From Pseudorhodoferax soli (GTDB taxonomy: Bacteria > Pseudomonadota > Gammaproteobacteria > Burkholderiales > Burkholderiaceae_C), in the NCBI RefSeq assembly GCF_003337555.1, contig NZ_QPJK01000011.1, positions 124,001-188,000 of the forward strand: 64,000 bases of DNA, read 5' to 3'. A program made the translations under genes and the position numbers. Shown in pieces: positions 43,033-49,749 of the stretch (position 1 is its first letter; each line of letters starts with the position of its first letter). The notes beneath the pieces are model-generated. The model saw only the letters and a list, made by a program, of their open reading frames with translations. It was not told the DNA's origin and ran no database searches.

Positions 43033-43796
43033 ACGCTCCTCCCCAGCGTGGCCCCGTGCGGCCTGAGACCCGAGGGCCCGTGATGCTGGTCTTCGAGGTC
43101 TCGATCGGCCTCGTGATGGTGGCCGTGTTCGCCTGGTTCACGGGCGTGGCCATCGAGGTGGTCGGCATCTACAGCTTCTGGAAGGATGAAGGCGAGGCCC
43201 ACGCGCAGCGCATCGTCCAGCAGGACCTGGAGTACATCGCCGCGGCGCCGAGCAGCCTGCTGGTGGAGGACACGGTGGCGTTCTCCCACGAGGTCGTGCG
43301 CCGCGTGGCGCAGCCGTATGTAGCCCTCGGCATCGTGCGCTGGTACCAGCGGCACAACGGGCCGGCGCAGCAGCAGATCGACCGTTCCACCGGTACCGGC
43401 CAGCAAGCCCTTACCCGCGGCCTGCACAACGGCACCGTCTATGCCAGCCGGACCATGAGCCGGATCGCGCTGATCTCGATGTTCGTCGCGCAGGACGTGC
43501 TGCTGCGCATGTCGATCGCCATCTTCGCGCTGCCGGCCTTTGCGCTTGCTTGCCTGCTGGGCGCGGTGGACGGCCTGGTGCGGCGAGACCTGCGCCGCTG
43601 GGGCGGCGGGCGGGAGTCCAGTTTCATCTACCACCACGCGAAGAGGTACACGGTCTGGTCGCTCACGGGCGGCTTCGGTCTGTACCTGGCTTGGCCCTTC
43701 GGCGGGTTCAACCCCGCCTTGATGGTCCTGGTGTTCACGGTGCTCGTGGCGGCCACGCTGTCTACCACGCTGGCCGCCTTCAAGAAGTACGTCTGA
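43029..43796 (+). CDS. TIGR03747 family ICE membrane protein (DUF4400)
   Basis: 255 aa, overlapping traD by 4 bases (ATGA). Four membrane helices flank a periplasmic loop: FEVSIGLVMVAVFAWFTGVA, then LLRMSIAIFALPAFALACLL, TVWSLTGGFGLYLAWPFGGF and LMVLVFTVLVAATLSTTLAA. SRIALISMFVAQDVLLRMSI is a recognisable family block. It always accompanies TraD in these elements and may anchor or gate it. Confidence 0.87.
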   Translation: MNAPPQRGPVRPETRGPVMLVFEVSIGLVMVAVFAWFTGVAIEVVGIYSFWKDEGEAHAQRIVQQDLEYIAAAPSSLLVEDTVAFSHEVVRRVAQPYVALGIVRWYQRHNGPAQQQIDRSTGTGQQALTRGLHNGTVYASRTMSRIALISMFVAQDVLLRMSIAIFALPAFALACLLGAVDGLVRRDLRRWGGGRESSFIYHHAKRYTVWSLTGGFGLYLAWPFGGFNPALMVLVFTVLVAATLSTTLAAFKKYV

Positions 43797-43806
43797 AAGG
43801 CATCCC

Positions 43807-44181
43807 ATGCGAGATTGCTCTCAACCCACCGCTCAATCCTCTGCCCAGTCCTTCCACATCTCCGCGCTGCGCAATCTCACCGATGCGTCGTTGGGGTTCG
43901 CGATCCTAGCCGCAGCTGCGGCCTTCGTCCCGACCGGTGCGCATGCCGCTGACGAAGAGCTCGAACGCGAGCAGCTGGCCCGGATCGCCCACGAGATTGC
44001 CCAGCTCGAGGTGATGGTCGCAGCTGCGGCGCAGACCAAGCCGACAGGTCAGCGGGTGCGGTTTCGGTACGAATGGCTGCAGCGAGACCTGCTGCTCGTG
44101 CGCGAAGGCATCACGCAGCACACGGACGCACCGCGGCAGCCGCGGCCGGTGCCGCCGCTGCGCGGCGACTACCGCCAGTAG
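43807..44181 (+). CDS. RAQPRD family ICE protein
   Basis: 124 aa. The signal-like segment (LGFAILAAAAAFVPTGAHA) is followed by a helical domain, RIAHEIAQLEVMVAAAAQTK, then VRFRYEWLQRDLLLVREGIT, and the Arg/Pro tail (APRQPRPVPPLRGDYRQ) that gives the family its RAQPRD-type motif. It is a small periplasmic protein at a fixed place before the pilin-like genes. Confidence 0.85.
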   Translation: MRDCSQPTAQSSAQSFHISALRNLTDASLGFAILAAAAAFVPTGAHAADEELEREQLARIAHEIAQLEVMVAAAAQTKPTGQRVRFRYEWLQRDLLLVREGITQHTDAPRQPRPVPPLRGDYRQ

Positions 44182-44195
44182 CGCGCAGCCCAGCC

Positions 44196-44447
44196 ATGCA
44201 TCCCCAGGTCATGTTGCACGCCCTCTCCAACGCCTTCGCCGCCGGCTCCGGTGTTGCGCCCGCCACGATGAAGTTCGTGATCGTGTCGATCTGCGCCGCG
44301 GTGGTTCTGCTGGTCGCGCTGTGGCTGGTCAATCGCATCGTGGCGGACTACCGCGCGAACGACATCGAGGCCCACGAGGCGGCGCACTCCCTTGCCAGCG
44401 TCGCGCTTCCAGTCGTCGTGCTGCTGGTGCTGCTGGCCTGGCTGTGA
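44196..44447 (+). CDS. TIGR03758 family ICE membrane protein (small, 83 aa)
   Basis: 83 aa: HALSNAFAAGSGVAPATMKF, then a helix VIVSICAAVVLLVALWLVNR, a short polar loop, and a second helix ASVALPVVVLLVLLAWL. The length and two-helix shape match this conserved small membrane protein of GI-type systems, possibly a pilin-like subunit. The start at 44196 follows the RAQPRD gene by 14 bases. Confidence 0.83.
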   Translation: MHPQVMLHALSNAFAAGSGVAPATMKFVIVSICAAVVLLVALWLVNRIVADYRANDIEAHEAAHSLASVALPVVVLLVLLAWL

Positions 44448-44495
44448 GGCACCCAGTGTTGCCGATGTTCCGCCTCCAGCGTCCTGACCTTGAAC

Positions 44496-44544
44496 AGTAC
44501 CCGGTCCCTGCGCGGGTACTGCGGCGCCGACCCCTTGGGGTCGG
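44496..44544 (+). promoter_or_regulatory. Two consecutive hairpins between small conjugation genes
   Basis: AGTACCCG (44496-44503) pairs with CGGGTACT (44513-44520). CCGACCCC-tt-GGGGTCGG (44527-44544) is a perfect 8-bp stem. No T-run follows, so they are less likely to terminate than to stabilise or mark a processing point in the mRNA just before the abundant pilin-like gene at 44597. Confidence 0.5.
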
Positions 44545-44596
44545 AGCCCATTCGTCTCGCAGGCTTTCTGACCTCAAGCACCACACGGAGTTTCCG

Positions 44597-45034
44597 ATGC
44601 AACCCAAGTTCGAACCCCTGGTCGCCGTCGCGCGACGCGCCCGAGATCGCCTGCGCGCGCTGAAGAGCTTGCCTATCGCAAGCACAGCAGGCACTGCAGG
44701 AGCGGCCGCCCTGGCCACCCTGATGAGCCAGCCGGCCTTGGCGGCCTTGCCGACCATTGCGACGCCGGCGACCGGCGTGGGCGGCGCGGCTGTGCAGCAA
44801 GGCGACTGGATCGGCACGATCGGTGCAATCTTCGTGGCCGTCGTCGCGATCATCGTGCTGGTCCTGTGCGCATGGTTCTTCCTGCAGGGGATCATGGGCC
44901 TGATCACCAAGTGGAAGGACTACTCCAACGGCCGGGCCCAGATCGGCGACCTGAAGGAGTACTTCGTGATGGTGATCCTGTCGTCGGTGGTCGTCGTGCT
45001 GCTGGGCGGCTACGCGGTCTCCACGATGAGCTGA
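44597..45034 (+). CDS. TIGR03745 family ICE protein (DUF2976, pilin-like)
   Basis: 145 aa. A long basic N-terminus and leader (RRARDRLRALKSLPIASTAG, then AAALATLMSQPALAALP) suggest processing near residue 54. Two membrane helices follow: TIGAIFVAVVAIIVLVLCAW and FVMVILSSVVVVLLGGYAVS. The layout is that of a propilin, and the family is the presumed major pilin of these elements. The two-hairpin leader directly upstream could raise its expression relative to its neighbours. Confidence 0.85.
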   Translation: MQPKFEPLVAVARRARDRLRALKSLPIASTAGTAGAAALATLMSQPALAALPTIATPATGVGGAAVQQGDWIGTIGAIFVAVVAIIVLVLCAWFFLQGIMGLITKWKDYSNGRAQIGDLKEYFVMVILSSVVVVLLGGYAVSTMS

Positions 45035-45052
45035 TCGCGGACGGGCACGAGC

Positions 45053-45562
45053 ATGAGCGACAGGCTTCTCGACGACGATGGCGACGGCCGTGTGCCGTTG
45101 ACGGACAGGGTCAACTCAGAGCCGGCCATCCTGCACGGGATGACCGCCAGTGAGGCGAGCTGGCTGGGAGGCTTGTCGCTGTTCCTCTACACGTTGGGGA
45201 CCGGCATGGTCATCTACGCGAGTGGCCTGTGGCAGCTCCTCCTGGCGCCGCTCATCGCCACCATCGGCACGCTGTGGTTCGGCTCGATGTGGCTGCAGAA
45301 GATCAAGCGCGACCGGCCGGACGGCTACTACGGCCATGCACTGCAGCTGTGGCTGTCGCGCCATGGATTGAGCCACGCGCGGTTCATTCGCCACGCCGGC
45401 TACTGGAGCATCGGACGTACCGACACGCTGTCGCTGCGGGCCTCGCTGACGCCGGGGTCGGAACCGTCGCCGGCGCCGTCACCTGCACCAGCCGCGCCGG
45501 GGCCGTTACCGGCCTTGGCGCGCACCGCCCTGCTCGCAAATGAACTGGAGCAAGGCGCATGA
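45053..45562 (+). CDS. TIGR03750 family conjugal transfer protein (DUF3487)
   Basis: 169 aa. Residues about 36-75 form two close membrane helices (SWLGGLSLFLYTLGTGMVIY, LLLAPLIATIGTLWFGSMWL), followed by KIKRDRPDGYYGHALQLWLS, the family hallmark and TraL/VirB3-like. The tail is Pro/Ala-rich. The stop overlaps the next gene (ATGA). It is an inner-membrane component of the channel. Confidence 0.86.
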   Translation: MSDRLLDDDGDGRVPLTDRVNSEPAILHGMTASEASWLGGLSLFLYTLGTGMVIYASGLWQLLLAPLIATIGTLWFGSMWLQKIKRDRPDGYYGHALQLWLSRHGLSHARFIRHAGYWSIGRTDTLSLRASLTPGSEPSPAPSPAPAAPGPLPALARTALLANELEQGA

Positions 45563-46347
45563 GCAACTACCTCAACGCCCTGGCCGCTGAGCGCCGTCTG
45601 AACACTACGCTGAAGTGGGTCATCGGCGGTGTTGGCCTGCTGGGCGCCTTCGGCACCTACATGGCCTACCAGGTCCCCAAGAACCTCAACGTGCACCTGC
45701 TGCCCAGCGTAGCGGTCAGCAGCACGGTGCAGGTGCAGGAAGGCGAGTCGCTGGTGCCTGCGGCGAACGTCTACGCCTTCGCGTACTACGTCTGGCAGCA
45801 GGTCAACCGCTGGTCCTCGGACGGTGCCACCGACTACGGCGCGCAGATCTTCCGCGTGCAGAACTACGTCACCCCACGCTGCATCGCGCAGCTGACAGGG
45901 GACCTGCAGGCCCGCCAGAAGGCCGGCGAGCTGCGTCAGCGCACTCGGCACATGAGCGAGATCCCGGGCCTGGGTTTTCAGGCCAATCGCGTGATCGCCG
46001 ACGACGCCGGCATGGCCTGGAACGTGTTCCTGGACATGCAGATCCAGGAGACCTACCGCGGCCAAGCGGTCAAAGACGTGTTCATCCGCTACCCGATCCG
46101 GGTTGTGCGCTTCGACGTCGACCGCGAGCGCAATCCCTGGCAGCTTGCGGTGGACTGCTATGGCACCGAGCGGCCGGCGCGGCTGGACGAGGCGCAGATG
46201 CGGGTGGCGCACATCCCCAAGCCTGGCGAGCCACCGGCCAGCCCCAATGCGCCTGAGCTGCCTGGACGCGTGGAGCCTACGGCGCTGCCGCCGGCGACGG
46301 CCATGCCGAGTCCTCCAGGCGCCGAGGCGTCCACTCCACTTCCCTGA
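45559..46347 (+). CDS. TIGR03746 family ICE protein (DUF2895, TraE/VirB8-like)
   Basis: 262 aa. One N-terminal membrane helix (VIGGVGLLGAFGTYMAYQV) precedes a periplasmic domain: PAANVYAFAYYVWQQVNRWS, then YGAQIFRVQNYVTPRCIAQL and YPIRVVRFDVDRERNPWQLA. The tail is Pro-rich. It is equivalent to TraE/VirB8 scaffolds that join inner-membrane and core complexes. Confidence 0.87.
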   Translation: MSNYLNALAAERRLNTTLKWVIGGVGLLGAFGTYMAYQVPKNLNVHLLPSVAVSSTVQVQEGESLVPAANVYAFAYYVWQQVNRWSSDGATDYGAQIFRVQNYVTPRCIAQLTGDLQARQKAGELRQRTRHMSEIPGLGFQANRVIADDAGMAWNVFLDMQIQETYRGQAVKDVFIRYPIRVVRFDVDRERNPWQLAVDCYGTERPARLDEAQMRVAHIPKPGEPPASPNAPELPGRVEPTALPPATAMPSPPGAEASTPLP

Positions 46348-46354
46348 GCACGTC

Positions 46355-47476
46355 ATGCACCACCTCTCTCCCCTCTTCCCGCGCGGCCGTACTGCGGTTC
46401 GGCGTGCCAGCCTGGTCTCGGTGGCCTGTCTTGGCCTGCTTCAGCTGGCGGGCCCGAGCGTTGCCCAGCAGGTCCAGGACTTGGACATTCGCAGCGTGCC
46501 GCCGGACATGCTGCAGGCTTCCGACGCACCGTCCGGTGCCGGACAGCGCAATGGCCCCGTGGATCTGGGCGAGACATTGCCCGCGGGCCGTGCTGATGCG
46601 GCGGGTGGAGGCACCGCACCCAGTGCTGGTGGTCTGCTCCCTGCCCAGCGCGCTGCGTTGGCGGCGCAAGTGGGCGAACCCAGCGGGAAGGGCCAGGCTC
46701 GCCCCACGGTACGCCGGGCAGCGCGCACCGCGACGGACGTGGAGCGCGCGGTGTTCCGCAGCGAGCCGGTCCAGGTCAACCTACATGTGGGCCAGGAGAG
46801 GCTCATCACGCTGCCTGCCCCGGCGGCGCTGAGCGTCCCGGCGGACATCGAACACGTGGCGCGCATCGAGATCATCGGGCCCACGCTCTACGTGACGGCG
46901 CTGACGCCATTCCACCGGATCCGCATCGTCGCCGAACTCATCGACACTGGCCAGCAGGTCCCGATGGACTTCGTGGCCGTGGCGGTGCCAACCGGGGCTG
47001 AAGGCAAAGGGCAGCTGGTCGAACTGGAAGTCTCCGTGATGGTGCCGGGTGGGCAGGCGGGCGCGGACGCCAGTGCCGCAGTGGACAAGGACACCACGCC
47101 GGAGCAGCCCGCCGTCGACATGGTCCAGCTGACCCGCCACGCGGCCCGCCAGCTCTACGCGCCGCGCCGCCTGGCCTGGGCAACGCCGGGCGTGAACCAG
47201 GTGGAGGTCTCCACCGCTCCGGTTCCGGCCCTCATCCGCGGCGTGAACGCCGAGATCGCACCGCTCGGACAGTGGAAGTCCGGGCCGTTGTTCGTCACTG
47301 CCGTGCGCGTGACCAACCGCAGCAAGTTCCCGTTGGAGATTCCCCTGGAGCAGCTGCGCGGGCGCTGGCTCGCCGCGACGTCGCAGCACGGGCGCGTCGG
47401 TGCAGCGGGATCGGACACCGACACCACCGCCGTGTACCTCGTGTGCGATCGGGCTTTCGAGGCCTGTCTGCAGTAG
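46355..47476 (+). CDS. TIGR03749 family ICE protein (DUF3438, TraK/VirB9-like)
   Basis: 373 aa. The signal peptide ends near GPSVAQQ. After a variable Ala/Gly-rich part the conserved domain runs from about residue 130: AVFRSEPVQVNLHVGQERLI, then GPTLYVTALTPFHRIRIVAE, VQLTRHAARQLYAPRRL and LFVTAVRVTNRSKFPLEIPL. It is the secretin-like TraK/VirB9 counterpart in the outer-membrane core complex. Confidence 0.87.
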   Translation: MHHLSPLFPRGRTAVRRASLVSVACLGLLQLAGPSVAQQVQDLDIRSVPPDMLQASDAPSGAGQRNGPVDLGETLPAGRADAAGGGTAPSAGGLLPAQRAALAAQVGEPSGKGQARPTVRRAARTATDVERAVFRSEPVQVNLHVGQERLITLPAPAALSVPADIEHVARIEIIGPTLYVTALTPFHRIRIVAELIDTGQQVPMDFVAVAVPTGAEGKGQLVELEVSVMVPGGQAGADASAAVDKDTTPEQPAVDMVQLTRHAARQLYAPRRLAWATPGVNQVEVSTAPVPALIRGVNAEIAPLGQWKSGPLFVTAVRVTNRSKFPLEIPLEQLRGRWLAATSQHGRVGAAGSDTDTTAVYLVCDRAFEACLQ

Positions 47477-47504
47477 CGCTGCTGCAAGGAACGAGGAATT
47501 CACC

Positions 47505-49202
47505 ATGGCCACCACGCAGAACAAGCTGATTCCGGTGCTCGGGCTCGTCGCCGTCGCGATCGTAGGCACCGTCGCCTGGAAGAGTGCCACCAAGCCGGCC
47601 AGGACCGAGGCAGGGCCCGTCATGACGTCCGTGCCTCAGGCCGAGCTGCCGCCCACCAAGGGCGCGGACCGGGACACGCCGCAGGAGACGTTGCAGACCG
47701 TGATCGCGAGCAACCGCGAACTGCGTGAATCAACCGAGCAGGTCCTCAAGGAGAACAAGGCCCTGCGCCTCGAGCTGGAGGACGAGCGGCGCAGGCGTCC
47801 ACCTCCGCCGCAACAGCGCATGATGACGATCGGGCCGGACGGGATCGCTGTGCCTGCAGCTGGCGGCCGTTCCAACGGAACGCCTGCACCCAGCAATACG
47901 GCAGGCGCATCGCCATCCGATCCAGCGTCATCAGGGACCTCCGACAGCACGGCTGATCGTGGCGTCGTGGACGTCTTCAGCCAGGCGTTCGACCGCGCGT
48001 CGGCCGCTGCGGGCAAAGTCCTCGACGATCAGCCAGGCGTCTTCAACTTCGGCGGAGCCCGAGCACCCGGCAGCACGGGCGGTCCTACGGGATCGGCCGG
48101 GCCTGTCGGGATCCATGGCGTGCCGGGGTCAGGCGGTACCGCCGGCCAAGGCACGAATGCCGGCCAAGAGCAGCCCTGGTCGACACCGGCCGAGGGCGTC
48201 GTCGCGTACAAGGTCATCCCTCCGATGGGCTACGCCTTGCAGCAGACCCAGCCGGCAGGCCCGAACAAGGTAGCCACCGGCAGCTACGTGCGCACCACGA
48301 CGCCGACGGCGTCTGCTACCCCGGCGCCGAACGGTGCGGCTACGCGCGCCGCCGGGGCGGCGAATGCCGCACAGGCCAAGGCTGAGCCGGTCCCTTACTT
48401 CACCATCCCGGAGAACGCCACGCTGGCCGGCGTGGTCTCCATGACGAGCCTGATCGGGCGGGTGCCCATCGATGGCCGGGTGACCGACCCGATGCAGTGG
48501 AAAGCGGTCGTCGGCCGCGACAACTTGGCCGCGAACGGCTTTGAGCTGCCGGACGACCTGGCCGGCATGATCGTCTCGGGCATCGCGATCGGCGACATGG
48601 CGCTGTCCTGCACCGAGGGCAAGGTCCGTTCCATCACCTTCGTGTTCAACGACGGGACGATCAACACGGTCTCCGCGCGGCGGGGTGGCGCGGGTGCAGG
48701 AGGTGCCGGCGGTGCGGCTCGCGCCGCGACCCCGGTTAGTGGCGGCACCGGCGGCTTCGCTGGCGCCGGCGACCTGGGCTTCATCAGCGACCTGCGCGGC
48801 AACCCGTGCGTGTCCGGGAAGTTCGTGACGAACGCGCCCGCCTACCTCACCGACATCGTCGGCATGAAGACTTTGGAAGTGGCCGGCCAGGCCTATGCCG
48901 ACGCACAGCGTACGGTGACCCAGAGCGGCATGTTCGGCGCCACGAGCTCCACGATCACCGGCTCGGTCGGCAGCTACGCCCTGGGCCAGGCCGTCGCGGG
49001 TGCGTCCGACGAGGTGAGCAAGTGGCTCATGGCCCGGCTCAAGAGCAGCTTCGATGCAGTGGTCACGCCGTCTGGCCAGCGACTTGTGGTCCACCTGGAC
49101 AGCGAGATCCGGATCGACAAGCAACCCCAGGGCCGCCGGCTGGTTCACCGCCAGCAGAGCGCGGCTCTGAACGCCCGAGGAGCCCACCATGGCCTGGAAT
49201 GA
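47505..49202 (+). CDS. TIGR03752 family ICE protein (TraB/VirB10-like)
   Basis: 565 aa. One N-terminal membrane helix (VLGLVAVAIVGTVAW) is followed by a coiled coil (VIASNRELRESTEQVLKENK, then ALRLELEDERRR), a Gly/Pro/Ser-rich spacer, and a C-terminal beta-rich domain from about residue 300 (PYFTIPENATLAGVVSMTSL, then IGRVPIDGRVTDPMQWKAVV, DEVSKWLMARLKSSFDAVVT). It is the TraB/VirB10-like protein spanning the periplasm. The ATG at 47505 follows GAACGAGGAATTCACC. Confidence 0.88.
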   Translation: MATTQNKLIPVLGLVAVAIVGTVAWKSATKPARTEAGPVMTSVPQAELPPTKGADRDTPQETLQTVIASNRELRESTEQVLKENKALRLELEDERRRRPPPPQQRMMTIGPDGIAVPAAGGRSNGTPAPSNTAGASPSDPASSGTSDSTADRGVVDVFSQAFDRASAAAGKVLDDQPGVFNFGGARAPGSTGGPTGSAGPVGIHGVPGSGGTAGQGTNAGQEQPWSTPAEGVVAYKVIPPMGYALQQTQPAGPNKVATGSYVRTTTPTASATPAPNGAATRAAGAANAAQAKAEPVPYFTIPENATLAGVVSMTSLIGRVPIDGRVTDPMQWKAVVGRDNLAANGFELPDDLAGMIVSGIAIGDMALSCTEGKVRSITFVFNDGTINTVSARRGGAGAGGAGGAARAATPVSGGTGGFAGAGDLGFISDLRGNPCVSGKFVTNAPAYLTDIVGMKTLEVAGQAYADAQRTVTQSGMFGATSSTITGSVGSYALGQAVAGASDEVSKWLMARLKSSFDAVVTPSGQRLVVHLDSEIRIDKQPQGRRLVHRQQSAALNARGAHHGLE

Positions 49203-49749
49203 CGTGTTCTGCCAACTACCTCCGCACCGGCCCCTGCTGCGGCCTCCGTCCTTGCCCCGCGCGGGAGGCGCCATCTTGCTGTCGTTGTCGCTGACGGCGC
49301 TGCTCACGGGCTGTTCGGTCAGCGGGCCGCGTGAGTCTCCGATCAATGCGGTCACGAAGGGCAGCCCGACCGTGGTTCAGATCTACCGTGGCCAGGGCGC
49401 CACTGTTGTGAGCGGCGATGCCGCTGGCGGCACAGCCGTGGAGAAAACAGCCCGTGATCGCCTGCTGGAGCGCTCGGCCCCGCGGCCGGTCGGCGATGGG
49501 GATGCCGATACCCAGCGGTACTGGTCGGCGCTGGAGCCGATGCGCAATCGGTTTGCGCGTGTGCCCAACCCCGACCTCGTAATGGTGGTGTTTCCGCACC
49601 TGTCGCGCGGCAAGTACCCCGTGCCCGGCTACGTCACGGTCTTCCCGATGTACGAGCAGGCGGACCTGTACGCCTTGCCGGGCGAGCTGGAGGGCGAGCT
49701 CGTGCGATGGCAGCCGCCTGTGCCGCCCACCGCGGGAGCTGCCCGATGA
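49189..49749 (+). CDS. TIGR03751 family conjugal transfer lipoprotein (TraV-like)
   Basis: 186 aa. The lipobox LLTGC places the anchor at Cys42 after an unusually long leader (hydrophobic part 27-41). The region LEPMRNRFARVPNPDLVMVV, then FPHLSRGKYPVPGYVTVFPM, is diagnostic. It overlaps the TraB-like gene by 14 bases and the VirB4 gene by 4. It is the outer-membrane lipoprotein of the core complex. A start nearer the hydrophobic stretch is possible. Confidence 0.87.
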   Translation: MAWNDVFCQLPPHRPLLRPPSLPRAGGAILLSLSLTALLTGCSVSGPRESPINAVTKGSPTVVQIYRGQGATVVSGDAAGGTAVEKTARDRLLERSAPRPVGDGDADTQRYWSALEPMRNRFARVPNPDLVMVVFPHLSRGKYPVPGYVTVFPMYEQADLYALPGELEGELVRWQPPVPPTAGAAR

